Shown in pieces: positions 46,048-58,235 of a stretch of DNA of 64,000 nucleotides. Origin of the DNA: Tricholoma matsutake. Its lineage: Eukaryota; Basidiomycota; Agaricomycetes; Agaricales; Tricholomataceae. Below the pieces are notes generated by a model. That model made no database searches and was not told the origin of the DNA. It saw nothing but the letters and a program-made list of their open reading frames with translations. Both the position numbers and the translations under genes were made by a program. The first letter of the stretch is position 1; the number at the start of each line of letters is the position of its first letter. The DNA is taken from positions 7,440,001 to 7,504,000 of the forward strand of contig AP026539.1 of the NCBI GenBank assembly GCA_026075535.2, in the 5' to 3' direction.

Positions 46048-46805
46048 TATTCTTGTATCTATCTATGTAGGTCCTAGCTCTTCTGAGAAAATGTTAACAC
46101 ATGCTTCACCCCCCAGAAATTAAATAATCTCTCTGGGAGAAGAGAGCGGGTGTTACGATACCCAGTCTCCTCCAATAAATGTATATGATGTACAGTTGGA
46201 GCACCAGACCAATAACTGTTTTTCTGTTAAACTGCTCTGCGGCTCTCTTACACAACAACCTTGCATACTTGTTCTCTCTAGCCTTTCGTGTCTTTGTTGT
46301 GGGAAGGGAGGATGACACTCATATATAGTTTGTTTTCACGCATGCCGCCCTCGATACCGTTACGAACAGCGGCAAAAGTAATGTCCGCTCGGCAATGACC
46401 GATCATATTCGAGTATAAAGGGGGATTTCGATCAACAGTGTTTTGTTGCGACGCATTTCATCCCTTCCAACTCCCAACACTAGCTGGGCAAGGGATTTTA
46501 ATGTTTTTTCATTCACGTCGCAGAGCATCAAAGCTTCGCATTCGCTAGCAACACTACGCCTAAAAGGCTATGATGGATTTCTAGATAGTAGTGAAAGCTA
46601 CATTTTAATTTTTTCTGCGTTCCTGTACCACTCGGGATCTCCTTCGTTAACAATTAATTATGGTCGAGCATCGAGTGCATAATTACTGTAATATTTGAAA
46701 TGGTTCGGCTAAAGAGTACGGTGACACACGGAAATGAGTGTAGACAAGTAGGCGAAATGTATCCCCCCTTGTCTATCACCAGCTTAAGAATCTCCTGATA
46801 TCCGA

Positions 46806-47448
46806 TTACGCTTTTGCAGCACCGGCGGCTGCCTTCGCATCCTCAGCTGCAACCACTGCTGGATTAACCTTCTTGCCATCCTTCCACCGGATACGAGGAG
46901 GCGGGGCACGGTTGCGACGTCCCTCCCGAGATCGAACGCGGACAACTAGATACGCCTTAAGTAAGCTTTCAGCAGGCCAACAAAGGAGTAACGCACCATG
47001 CGAGTGGATAGCGCACGACACGCAGTATACAATTTTGATATATAACTTGGGGATGACATATTCTGCAGACATGCTTGAGATGAGAATCACAGAGTACAGA
47101 GAATGTTGACATACCAGGGTACACACTGGCATCGCTGATATCCCTCACAGCTGCACTCTCGACCATGTTCCTCACAGTGAAACGCTTGATAGCCTTGTCC
47201 TTGGGAACGCAACGCGAGCAGTTGGAACAACGCATGAAATTGACCTTGCCACGGCCTTTCCTGTTGCGACCACCATTTCTTCTTTTCTTAGTCTATACAA
47301 AGACGAATTGCATAAGTATGAAAATCGTCATCCTCGAGTTGAGAAAAGCATCCATCTCCAACGACAACATAAAACAGCCGGTTTTTCGGCGGCAAACTAT
47401 AACCAAACGACGGTAGAACAAAATGAGCAGTCTAACAGAGCTCACCAT
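46806..47448 (-). CDS. RPS26: Small-subunit ribosomal protein eS26
   Basis: Structural 40S protein near the mRNA exit channel. Exon 1 is the ATG alone (47448-47446), followed by GTGAGC, a common layout in fungal ribosomal genes. The next exon starts [20 protein letters not shown] and has the zinc-binding [20 protein letters not shown] and [16 protein letters not shown] further exon reads [22 protein letters not shown], and the last exon [20 protein letters not shown] then an Ala-rich tail ending GAAKA. All four zinc cysteines (CxxC..CxxC) are present. Convergent with the SUZ12-like gene. Confidence 0.95.
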
Positions 47449-47639
47449 TGTTTGTTGGGGGGTCGAGAGACGATGTGTTGGACGACGAGGAGGCGATGTG
47501 ATATGAAGGTTCGGTTGCCTCCGTTCCCACAATCCGGAAATCGGCAATCGGCCGGGGTAGATTGATTTGCAAATACTTAGACGTTCTCGTTATCGCCATC
47601 TATCACGATCCCCTTCCTGCTTCTTGTCATATCTACTCT

Positions 47640-48130
47640 CGTTTATACAGCACCTCCACCCTCATTAGCAATGGCCAGGAAGCCCAAAGACTGAATGCTT
47701 TGTTTCAAACCATGAATTCAACCCATTCTTGTGCAGGTTTGTTTCTTGGTAGTTTGCAGTCGTTTCGTTTGCCTAATATTCGTGCAGAGGGTGACAAAGC
47801 GTGTATATCTGGTGCGATCTCGTTGTGCCAGAATGGAACTTGGGATACGACATAGGCTTTGCACCAAGTCGCAGGAGTGTTTCGCAATGCCCGACATTCG
47901 TAAAGCCATTTTTGGACACTCTTCTCTATCAATAATAATGCCTGTCTGTGCTCAAGTTCCTCTCCTGCACAACCGAGCCCAGGGTTTTCTCTGCAATCCA
48001 AGCGACGGGGGCCATAGGTGGTATACAGGCAATACCAACACAACCTCGCCTTCAACGGCCTACGATTCTCGAGAGGGACCCCCACCGAATTTATGCTTAT
48101 GATCTACGACCCTTATACTATATCTCCACC
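47640..48130 (+). pseudogene. Cysteine-rich secreted-type fragment, CBM19-like pattern
   Basis: After an acceptor TTATACAG the frame reads ISNGQEAQRLNALFQTMNST, HSCA, an intron of about 60 bp (GTTTGT..GTGCAG), EGDKACISGAISLCQNGTWD, then after a one-base frame change CTKSQECFAMPDIRK, and after another gap FLSCTTEPRVFSAIQATGAI. The Cys spacing and GDxACxxGxxxxCxxGxW pattern resemble chitin-binding CBM19-like domains of secreted fungal proteins. No signal peptide exon was found between this and the eS26 gene, and the frame change between TWDTT and CTKSQ has no obvious intron, so it is probably a decayed or fragmentary gene. Confidence 0.35.
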
Positions 48131-48703
48131 CGCCGCGCAGCCCTCAGCAGTTACCGTTACACTCAGTGCACAGGTTAAGTGTTGGCCGCCCCACCTTACT
48201 CTTCCGGTTTAAATCCGAACGCTTTCGCCGCAAGAAGCTTTGCAAGCCTCGTGGTGGATGGCGCTGGTATCATCAACTTTCCCTCAACTGCCACTTCCGT
48301 GAATTACTGTTCATACTCCCTCCACTTGGCAGCGGGTCTGCGGGAGCGACATTCAGCAAAGCCACGTCAACGACTGACCTGCTGTCTGAATCGGCTAGTC
48401 TGTGCTCCTCCGCGATGCCGTCCGCATCCTCATCTGACGGATGTAATTGAAGGCTCCCTTTGTTTTTTTTTTGTTGGCTGGATTACTTCCGGGACATTCT
48501 GCCGTGTTTTATGCTTCGGTCAATTGGCCAAGTGAATATATATTTGTTCATCACAATCTGCACTTAATACATCACTCGCGTAATTTTAATGATACACAAG
48601 CCAAGTACGTAGTAGCAAAACAAAACAAAAACACCATACGACATACTACGACAGAAGAGATGCGAGTCCGAAAACGCAAGAGCATCATCAGTGAATATTT
48701 GAT

Positions 48704-50213
48704 TCAGTCGTCATCCTCTACGTCCTCCACAGGTTCCTTGGCTTTCTTCGACCCAGTGGCTACTTTGGTTTTCTTGTTTGATGCAGGCTTCGCAGCACTA
48801 CCAGCGGATTTTGGCGCTGCTCTCTAGATAGATTGACATATTGAGTGAATGAAGAAAAGCAAAACTCCTAGAAACCACCTTTCGTTTTTTTCCACTCTCC
48901 TCGTCTCCTCCTTCAGCATCACCCATCACCTCATCGCCATTCGCATCCTGGGCGTGACAAACTATGAGTCGATGCAAGACGGGGGTAATGAATATCATGC
49001 TCACCTTCTTGGGTGCTTTTTTCCCCGACGCCGGCTTGAGTTTATCCTCCTTGCCTGATTTTTTAGGTGCTTTCTTTTTCGGCTTCTCCTCTACTTCCTC
49101 TTCTTCGACATCGTCTTCTTGGGCTGGGACAGCAGCCATTTCATCTGTGAAGTCTTCAGCGGACTCATCGTCCTCATCATCCTGAATATCATCGGCGAAC
49201 CCATCAGATCACAAGGATTACCCATGTCTCGAGGGAAGAATAAACAAACCTTTGGCTTTTTCGCAGCACGTTTCTTGGAGGCAACTTTCTCCTTCGGCTC
49301 TGCAGGCGACTTCTGGGCACGCTTCTTCTGAGGCTTTTCTCTTTCTTCGGCATCTCCATTCTCCTCCATGTCCGCTTTCTGGGAAATGAGGTTATTTCAG
49401 ATGATTATATGTCATACATCGACGTACTTTGGCACGAGGTTTCCTGACAGGAGCCTTTTTCTTGGGCTTGTCTTCCTCATCAACCTCGGCATCGTCATCA
49501 TCGACCTTCTGGTTGACAATTTTCAATAATTAGCTGGACACAGGGCATGCATAGAAGTCTGAATGACCTTGGCCTTTGTCACACGTGTTTTTTTCGGCTT
49601 TTCGCCGCCGTCCTCGTCAGTCTTCTTTGCGACGGGTTTCTTCTTCTTGGGCTTCTCCTCTTCGCCCTCTTCGCCAGCTGGCTTCTTGGCGGATTCCGGG
49701 ATGTCTTCATCTGCGACGTGGCCAACTTCCCAGGCCTTGTCTAGTTTCTCCTTGTCCTCGGGGTTTAGATCGTCATAACCATCTAGTTCTGAAGCTTCGT
49801 TAAATGATTTCTTCATATTCTCTATGATTTTCGGAGTGGTGCATCCCCAATGTCTCCACGCGCTGTGCAAGAACAAAGTGAAGTCAACGCACGACGATAA
49901 GATGACGACAGATAAACCTTACAAGCTTGTGGTGCCGCGGAATTCGACAATGCTGCCAAGACGGAGCCATCCTTTTGAGATCGGTGTACCTGGAACCAAC
50001 AGAATCATCTGTAAAAAATAAGAATGCGAGAAGAAAGCATCAAGACAGACCTGCACAAGGCTTTGGGCCTGTGAATAATGCAGTCAGTCAGATGAACGCC
50101 GTTCCACAAGAGGAGGTCAAAAAAATCGCCGCCAGACAGCTGGACCCACCTTTGCATTTGGCCCTTGCAGAAGTAGCGTATTCTAAGCGATACCCTGAAG
50201 GCTTATCAGTCAT
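48704..50213 (-). CDS. PARP-type zinc finger protein with Lys-rich tail
   Basis: The start MTDKPSGYRLEYATSARAKC gives a zf-PARP domain spread over small exons: CK/GPKPCAG, then PISKGWLRLGSIVEFRGTT, then WRHWGCTTPKIIENMKKSF, keeping the CxxC-type and HxxC ligands (TSARAKCKG..C, WRHWGC). EDKEKLDKAWEVGHVADEDI follows. The rest is a chain of exons with KPKKK, EEE and AAKK tracts resembling a histone-H1-like tail, ending EPVEDVEDDD at 48704. In other proteins zf-PARP fingers bind DNA breaks. No PARP catalytic domain is present. Likely a chromatin or DNA-damage protein. Exon joins in the low-complexity tail are uncertain. Confidence 0.82.
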
Positions 50214-50690
50214 AGTGGAGGGGAATTATGGGGGGAGGAACAAAAGGTGGACTTGACGCGACTTGAACTGAAACTTGAACTTTGTTCAACTTGCTTGGTC
50301 TTTAAAAGTCCGCTGACACAACGCATTGACCACCATCATCTGCCATTGCCATCTGGTCCAGTTATCTCGTTCCACATGAAAATAATATGTGCTGATAACA
50401 TGCGCACGCTGTCTTGGTCGACATCATCTCGCCTGAGTTTTTCTTTATTCCAGGGGGAGGGACTTCAAATGCAATCACTGATTTTATCCGGATTCGTTCC
50501 GCTCCGCACCAACCTCGTCCTAGCGTCGCACAGGCTATCTTAGATTCTTATTGAGCCTTGTTTTCCTGCACGTCGAATCTCCTGCCAGCTTTCCTGTGGA
50601 TAACTTTCTTCCACAAACATGATCATGAGTTAGGGTTAGGGTTTCCTCTGAGCACACTGCAATATACCGTTTATGCCGATACTATTACTA
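50214..50690. other. Intergenic region upstream of the zf-PARP gene
   Basis: No gene recognised. It contains a short TTAGGGTTAGGG match at 50630-50641 and ends at the TA that flanks the MITE. Confidence 0.5.
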
Positions 50691-51090
50691 AGGTAGATCT
50701 CATTCAGAACCAACTTGATCACGTGAAATGGGTGACATTTCAACAGACTTCTGCTGAAGTTTCTTAACAGCACATTATCAAAAAATCCCTTCCCACAGAG
50801 TTATTTAAACCATAGTATTCCAGGTGCTAATGAATTTACAATAGGAAAAACTTGACTGTGGAAGCTGCCATTGAGTTTCTCGAAGCAAGAACTTCTATGC
50901 TCACAAACCTAATGGCTACTCAGCCTCACCACTTTTGGAGAAAGTGAAATGACATATCTTTAGGGAAGACATTTTGAAACATTTCTATGGGGCCACAATT
51001 TTCAAAATGTTGTCTAGCCAAATGGCAATTATGATTTGGAGAATGTCATTCATTTCACGTGATCAAGTTGATTCTGAATGAGATCTACCT
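50691..51090. mobile_element. 400-bp TA-flanked MITE
   Basis: Terminal inverted repeats of about 40 bp begin AGGTAGATCTCATTCAGAAC at 50691 and end with the inverse at 51090; they differ at only a few bases and include TGATCACGTGAAATG. TA dinucleotides flank both sides (50689-50690, 51091-51092). No coding capacity. The TA duplication suggests Tc1/mariner-type mobilisation. Confidence 0.85.
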
Positions 51091-51413
51091 TACATTCAAG
51101 AAGCAACTTGGCAAAGCCACTCTGTGAGCTTTGAATGTGTCCAATAACCATCTATAGTGTATCTCATTAAAAGATGTCAGTTTCTCTTTGAAGCATACAA
51201 AGTTTCTAGCGCCCTTTGTAATATCATCTCTGCATGCACATAATTCCTGTCAGGCTTGTTGAATTTCTGAAAGGGACCTAACAAATTATTCTCCTCTTGG
51301 GTGAGTGGAGGGCCCATCCCTGACATGCACAAGACCAAGGGGGGTTTCAGAAAAAGGTTAAGGACATACTGGGTTGAATTTTGTTAACAACCCACACAGC
51401 ATTCTCTAATTAT

Positions 51414-51679
51414 TGGAAGCCTATCCCTTAGTTGGGATAGGAAACACTAGATAGAGATAGAAAAAGATGTAATATTGGAACTCACTGCTAATCATGCTGA
51501 AATAACAAGACAATGACATGTTATTAGGAGTGAGAGACGATTACAAAAATGTGAGTATGATAAGCGAAGGGGAAAAAGGAAGAATGGGGAAAGGACTATA
51601 TGCGGTAGTATATAAGGTCCAAGGAAAAGTCTGAGTACAAACAAGTGTCAATGAGATTATGTAAGTCACCAGGCTTACA
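51414..51679 (-). repeat. 3' LTR of the second gypsy element
   Basis: In element orientation it starts TGTAAGCCTGGTGACTTAC and ends CCCAACTAAGGGATAGGCTTCCA (given here in pieces: ...AAGGGATAGG then CTTCCA). It contains a TATATAAGG box-like stretch (complement side near 51608-51622). Confidence 0.9.
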
Positions 51680-52034
51680 CCCTCCCACCTTTAGAAAAAT
51701 GTATTGGTTAGTCTAGTTAGAAATCAACCCAACATCAACCAGCAACAGCAGGTGCATCAAAAAACCCAGTGGGAAAAAGCTACAGTGTTCCCTCTGCCTT
51801 ATCAGCCTTCCAACGGTACAACACTTCACAATTTTCGAATTCCCATTGCGGCAGCCAAAGGTCATCGCTTTCGGAGTAACCTGACCATCTTACCAGGTAT
51901 TGGAATCTGCAGCCTCATTTCCATTTGTCTACGATTTTCTCGACGTGGTATTCTTCCAGGCCATTTTGGGTCAATACTGGGCCAGGCCAGTGTAGCTCAC
52001 AGGAGGGAAAAAGGTCAGCATTGTTCTCAATGTG

Positions 52035-53459
52035 TCACTTCAGCAAGGAAGCATGGTATGTGGGGAACACGGTTGGAGAGTTTGGTAGGTGCAGGGTATA
52101 GGATGACATCTCAGGAAACGCTTTAGTCACTGAGAAGGGACCATCATAGCACGGAAAAAATTTAGCCACTCTGGATTTATCTCCAGCCTTAAACTCTCTG
52201 TGGCGATGAAGTGTCACCAGCATCACTTTATCGCCCACGAGGTAAGCATCCTCATCTCCACGTGTTTTGTTTGCAAAAAATGCCTGCATTACTTTTGTGC
52301 TGAGCAAGGCATCTTTTGCTTCAGCAACATCAGTTTCTATTTTGGCAATGATATTTTGTGTGGCTACATCTTCTGGAGTGTCATCAGGAACCATCCCAGG
52401 TATCAATGGAGGGATGATCCATGGGCTATGGCCCATTTGGATTTGGAATCCAGAGAATCCTGTCGATCTGTTTATTGAGTTCATCATGTTAAAGTGGATG
52501 ATAGGCAGTGCCCAAACCCATCCTTTTTGGTTCCATTCAACATGAAACCAGACACATTGATTCAGTGTCTTGTTCATACATTTGCTTGCACCATCTGTCT
52601 GAGGGTGGTATGCAGTGGACAATTTTAGGTGTACACCAGTCAGTGCGTGTAATGCTTTCCAAAATTTAGAGATGAACAATTTATCATGATCAGAGATCAA
52701 TTCCAGTGGTAAACCATTTTTGCAGTACCACTCATTGAAGAAAATGAGTGCAAGCTTTTGTGCTGAGATATCAGTTTGTGTCAGGATCAGGCAGACATCA
52801 GAGCCAAGTCTGTCTGTCATGGTTAAAATGCAATTATAACCTTCATCTTCTGGGAGTGGTCCCATGAAGTCTAAGCATACTGAATCTCCCCATTTTTCTG
52901 GGACTGGTAAAGGGTGTAATGGTCCTTTCACTTTTGATGTCCCGCTTTTGTTGCGCTGGCAGTCTGAGCATGCAGGGACATAGGAGTTTTCAAGGTCTTG
53001 CCTCATATTAGGCCAATAGTAGCAATGTCTGATACTCACATAGGATTTATTGGCACCAAAGTGCCCCAGAGAATCATGGGCAAGCCAAAAGAGATCTTTG
53101 TGTAGATGACCATACCTAGGGATTACTAGGCAGTCTCCTGAGTACTACAGTCCATTAACCATGTGCACATCAGGTATGCTAATGGTGATGTCGCCAAGCT
53201 TTTGGCAAAAGTTGTTGTGTTTGTACCCTTCCCAGACATCATTTAGGAAAGACTTGTCAGTGCAGATTGTAAGGATTGCATTACAAGAGTTCAGTTTGTC
53301 TAGCCAACAGTTCCATTGTACTGGCATGTCATCAACATCAACATCTTCAGTCAATTCATCTTTCAATTCAGCAGGGAGATGTGACAGAGCATCTGCGACT
53401 GTATTATTCTCTCCACAGATGTAGTAGATGGACATGTCAAACTGTGATAGATGTTCCAT
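52035..53459 (-). pseudogene. RNase H end and integrase of the second gypsy element
   Basis: The RNase H end reads MSIYYICGENNTVADALSHL (about 53390-53440). Integrase: zinc-domain remnant CYYWPNMRQDLENSYVPAC..C, catalytic core VCLDFMGPLPEDEGYNCILT, ELISDHDKLFISKFW and STAYHPQTDGASKCMNKTLN (D, D, E-region; the usual E of the DDE triad is not obvious in this last block, which has K), then a C-terminal part with GDKVMLVTLHRHREFK and a linker to TYHASLLK. An in-frame break separates 53145 from 53039. Defective. Confidence 0.85.
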
Positions 53460-53599
53460 CCATCATGCCTGTCATCGTGACAGATCTTTTTGCATATCAA
53501 AATTTTCCAAAGTGTGGTGATCTGTGTACACTATGAAGTGGGTGCCTAACAAGTCAGATCACCATTTTTTTAATGCTGATAGGTCCACCTTGTCATTCA

Positions 53600-54985
53600 A
53601 GCTCAGAAAACACATCTATGATCATTGTTGTAGCTCTACAAACCCATACAAACCCCTCCAAAGCTCTATGAAGCTCTACAAACCTCTACAAACCTCTACA
53701 AATCTCTACAAAGTCATGAGAATGCTTCAAAATTCTTCGTGACACCTTGAAATTCTTTGCATGCCTTTGGCCACCATAATACAACTCCCCCGACCTTCAT
53801 ACAGCTCAGGATATACACTTGGAACATCGTCAATGGGTTCTGAACCAGTTTTGAGCAATATTGCAGTGATATCGGCCTTTGAACAAGTCTGATATTTCCT
53901 TGACTGACTTCGAAAATCATTGAACATCGAAAATCAACATTGGACACTATATCGCTATTTGAATGGTCATCGTACACATGCCAGACATATCCCCTACCAT
54001 TGTCAAATGATATCGCACCGATTTCGGGCCACAAATGAAGTCCGAAGAAACTTCGAAAATCTTCAAAAAACATTGAACCTCAAAAAACATTGAACCTCAA
54101 AAAACATTGAACCTCAAAAAACATCTTCGGACACAGTATTTCTTATTCAAACAATCTTCGGATGCATGCTGGACACATGGGACACTATCTCGAGTATCTC
54201 AAACACATTTTGACTGCATGTGCATGCATACAATCCACTTGAAGCAGTTTCTGATGTTTTATTCAATTTATAACAAGGACAGTCCACTTTTAGCTATTCT
54301 TTCTTATTATTTCTTCATCATGTGTTATATTCACCCTTTCTAGTCTCGCTTTATTGTTCTGATATACTTCTATTATCTTTGCCTTGAGTTTTCCACATGT
54401 TTGCCTCATGTTCTCTAGCCTTTTTAGGTACTTTCTTTATTTTATATAAAAAGATGTACTAGATACAAAGAAAAACAAGAAAGTCATCATCTTCCTCCCA
54501 GATAGCAGTGATTTGAGAGTTCAGTTTGATCTTATTCAGTCCGAAGTTTGGTGTTTTATGCTAAACTTCCTTAAAATTCCTTGCATTATGCTATTTTAGC
54601 TCTTGCTTCCCTCAATTTGCTTTTGCTTCACTTCTACTACTTGTCTAGTCCCCTGATCTTGTGTCTGAACATATTTGCACACTCAAAATTCCTTGAACCT
54701 TCTTCAAAAAAACCTCAAAAAATATCGCAACACCTTGAAAATTATTGTGACATCTTGAAAATTGTTGCGATGTCTCGAAAATCATTGTGACTCCTCGAAA
54801 ATCATCAAAAGTCCTCGAAACACATTCTTTTAGCTTTGAACTGCTTTGACAAGCAGTCCTTTTATGACTATTTGATGGTCGGTCTGACAGGTGACATCTA
54901 GAGGGCCTTGCATTCTTCCTCTTACTTGTGTTATACCATCCAAAGCCTTGTTGTGGGTTTTGTTTGGGTTTCTGGGTCGAGCATC
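53600..54985. mobile_element. 1.4 kb insertion inside the RNase H region of the second gypsy element
   Basis: RNase H sequence stops after NYPVHEKKMLVIV plus TGA GCG TT (minus strand, near 54990) and resumes with GCATTAAAAAAATGG (near 53575), giving GCGTT/GCATT as a possible 5-bp duplication with one CpG transition. The insert has no recognisable protein. It holds short tandem repeats: ACCTCTACAA-type (53640-53710), three copies of ACATTGAACCTCAAAAA (54072-54122) and roughly 24-bp CTTGAAAATTGTTGCGATGT-type units (54700-54830). Confidence 0.6.
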
Positions 54986-54993
54986 ATCAACGC

Positions 54994-56253
54994 TCAGACA
55001 ATTACTAGCATTTTCTTTTCATGTACTGGATAATTTTTTTGCACATCTTTCAATTGCATTGAGTTGAATGTCACTGGGCAAGCTGTTTCCCAAGTTAGAC
55101 CCCAGCTCAGGACAGCGCCAGTCCTCCAGTCACTTGTGTCACAGGTCACAAAGATTTTATTTTGATCAGGGGAGGTGTGATCAATAACTGTAAGGCATTC
55201 ACAACTTATGACCAGTGCTTTAATCACCTCGAAAGCAGTTTGGTGTGCAGCAGACCAGGTAGGAATTTTTTTTTCACAGTCTTTTGTCATCAAAGGGGTG
55301 AGGACCATGGTGTGGTCTGCCAGGTGAGAAAGGAAAGCAGTGATATAACAAACCAGTCCCAGGAAGCTGCATACATCACTTGCAGATTTTGGAGTTGGCC
55401 AGTTCAAGATCTTCTCTACTTTGGAAGAGCATGCTTCGATTCCTTGTTGGGAGATGCGGTGACCCAGGAAAATTAATTCGGTCAAATAAAATTTCGATTT
55501 TTTTGGGTTGCAATACAGATGAGCCTTGTGCAAGGTGCCCATAATTTTTCCAATGTGTTCAGTGTGCTCCTCAAGAGAGTTCGACCAGATAATGATATCA
55601 TCCAAGTAGATATGTGCAAAGATTCCTAGAAAGTGTCATAGGACCACCATTACTTGCTGTTGGTGTATGGGTGGTGCATTTTAAAGCCCTTGAGGCATCA
55701 CAGTCCATTCGTAAAGTCCGAGAGGAGTGGTAACTGCAGTTAGCGCAATGCTCTCTGGATCCATTTTTGTATGAAAAAAACTATCAGTCATGTCCAATTT
55801 GCTCCAGATTTTCCCACATCCAGCATCTGCAAGAATGTTGTCTATCCACGGAAGTGGGTGCAAATCTGTGACAGTGTTGGCATTAAGTTGACAATAATTG
55901 TTAACCCAGTGTGGCAGATCAGTTGGATCTGCCTTTGGCACCAGAAATGCAGGAGATGCATGTGCAGAGCAGGAGGGATGGATGCATCCTGAATCCAAGT
56001 GTCATTGTACCAAGATACCCCAAGCTTCATGGAATTTATGTGGGCAGGAGTAGTTTCTTGTTGCAATTGTTTTCATGGCATCCTTTAGGGTGATTTTGCA
56101 AAGGACGGAGTCCAGCATGATATCCATGTGAGGGATTGACTTAAAGACATCTGAATAACTGTCCTTGACTATAGTCGCCAGTTTTTCCAGCTGTTTGTCA
56201 GCTGCAAGTTGTTCCACATGGACCCGGATTGCAGCTATGACATCGATTCCCAT
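54994..56253 (-). pseudogene. Reverse transcriptase and RNase H start of the second gypsy element
   Basis: Blocks: SYSDVFKSIPHMDIMLDSVL (pre-RT), SPAFLVPKADPTDLPHWVNN, KIWSKLDMTDSFFHTKMDPE, TPLGLYEWTVMPQGL; then the catalytic region where YxDD is represented by MDDIIIWSN, followed by FLGHRISQQGIEACSSKVEK and the RNase H start FVTCDTSDWRTGAVLSWG. Frame changes at 55605/55681 and 55998 break it. Confidence 0.85.
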
Positions 56254-56565
56254 GACACATTCACATCAAGCATCAACCCAAGGTTGTCGCATCTTACAGA
56301 GTGTATTTAGCTCTGCCAACAGCAGTTTGTGATAGTGTTTAACATTTTTCATCAATTCCCTCAGTTTCATCTTGGTTTTGGGCCATACAATTGTAGGTGG
56401 TACTGGGTGTAGTAAATTGAAGTTACAACCATAATCTATTATGGTATTGTTATGGGCATCTACGATGATATTATTGTGTGAGAGGAATGGCAGTCCTAGA
56501 ATTACAGGGTGACACAGCTTTGGTGCAATGAGAGCACAAACTGTCCAAGCAGAATATAAGTCATT

Positions 56566-57879
56566 TCAGTCATGCAATTTGAGCTTTACCCAATGGGTAA
56601 GTGAGACATCTGAAGAGCCAGACAATTTATCAAAGAATGCACCTGAGATGGGAAAAGGACAAGCAAGCAAGCGAGTATGCAGTTGTAGATGAGACACCAA
56701 ATTTTCTTCTATCAGAACTGTGGGGGAGCCATGGTCAATTAATGTGGAAATTTCAATACAAGCAAAAGTAGAAGATTTGAGATCATCAATAGCACAATCC
56801 CACACCAGGTGGGGGCAGAAGAATGGGACATGGGTGCTTACTGAGTCATTTGAGTCCCTAGAGAGGTCACTATCTCCACCTCCGAGGATTGAACTCTTGT
56901 TGGGTGGATACACAGAAGCAATAGGGTAATTCAACATCCCCAGGATGCTCGCAACAGGGAGAGCAGGTGGAGCTGTTGTGGGTTGAGCTGGAGTAGGGGC
57001 ATATATGCTATTCAATGCAGGAATGTTGATGGCATTCATGGATGAGGTTGTTTCTTCTCTTGGAATTGGTAATGTAGGTAATTTCATGTGCTTCCTGGCT
57101 TTGTTTATGCTTGCCATTGCACATTCCAGATATCCCTCACCATTAGGGAATTTGCAAGGATGCCCATCAGGCATGTAAAATCCTTGGCATTTTTTACAGC
57201 CATTGTAGGTTTCAAGATATTTCCTTTCGCAGTCTGTTAATTTTGGTGGGCATGAAATTGATGAAGACGTTTGGGTACATGACATGTTAGCATGAGTATG
57301 GGTACCTGGAGCTTGTCTTGAGCTATCTGAGAGAGCTACAGTGGAGCTGGAGCATTTTAAGCTCCTGGCAGCTTCTTTGGTGTCTGGTTTTCATGCGTTC
57401 CTGTCTTCAATCAGTTTTTGATCAAGCTTAATTAAAGTGTCAACAAAGCTTTGAAGCTTTTTCTCTGCTTTGCAAGCATCAGATGCTGCCATCACCACAG
57501 CAGCAGCGTTAACCAAAGGTTCGGGTTTGTCATCAGAAGAATCATGGTTGTCCTTCCAATGATCAAAAGTGGCCGCAAGCTCCGGTGAAATGTTTGACTC
57601 GATCTGAGTGCATAGCTGAGCAGGAGAGAGATGGAATTGTGACCCTTTGAGAAGTAGGTTGTCTTGGTGCAAGGCATTGATGAAATCAGAGAAAGCAGTT
57701 TTGTTTTGCTTGGTGGAGCATACTTTGCAGGCTAATTCCTGTTGCCAATGTTTAGGCAACCACCAGTCTTGCACTTTCACCATAAATTCTGCAAAGCTTA
57801 GCATGGACAAAATGTCTTGTTGAGATTGGTACCAGTCGGAGAAGAGTGGATCCTTGAATGAGTAAATGATATGATCCAC
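56566..57879 (-). pseudogene. Gag and protease region of the second gypsy element
   Basis: Gag: IYSFKDPLFSDWYQSQQDIL, SFAEFMVKVQDWWLPKHWQQ, FSDFINALHQDNLLLKG (57391-57879). A separate frame (56566-57285) has a Cys/His zinc-binding-like stretch CERKYLETYNGCKKCQGFYM then HPC, and protease-like STLIDHGSPTVLIEENLVSH, with DHG in place of the usual D-S/T-G. An interruption lies between 57285 and 57391. Confidence 0.75.
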
Positions 57880-58235
57880 AAAATTCTTTGCGATGAGTCC
57901 ATCCTTATTTAGAAGGTATCCTCAAGCATGATGTTTGAATCTATGCAGCATTTCGGGAGTCATTGTTCCTGCTGAGATCATTGGTCATTTACCATTGTTC
58001 AGGCTCAGTATGGCAACTGACAATGATACAGACATATTTGTGATGAGAGGAATAATTTGATATTTGTCAGACAAGGCAGAGGATGATTGTCTATCAGAAG
58101 GCTGTTCCTCACCCTACTATGCGTAGTAAGGGGGATAGCATATGACAGTTTTTGAGACAGTGTTATGCTGTCATTGTTATGGAGAGTATTATCAGCATGT
58201 CAATCAATGTGTCATTGTTTAAATTTAAAAAAAAG

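Noticed and set aside
50630..50644. Telomere-like TTAGGGTTAGGG
   Set aside because: Only two units; such short matches occur by chance and there is no further subtelomeric feature next to it.
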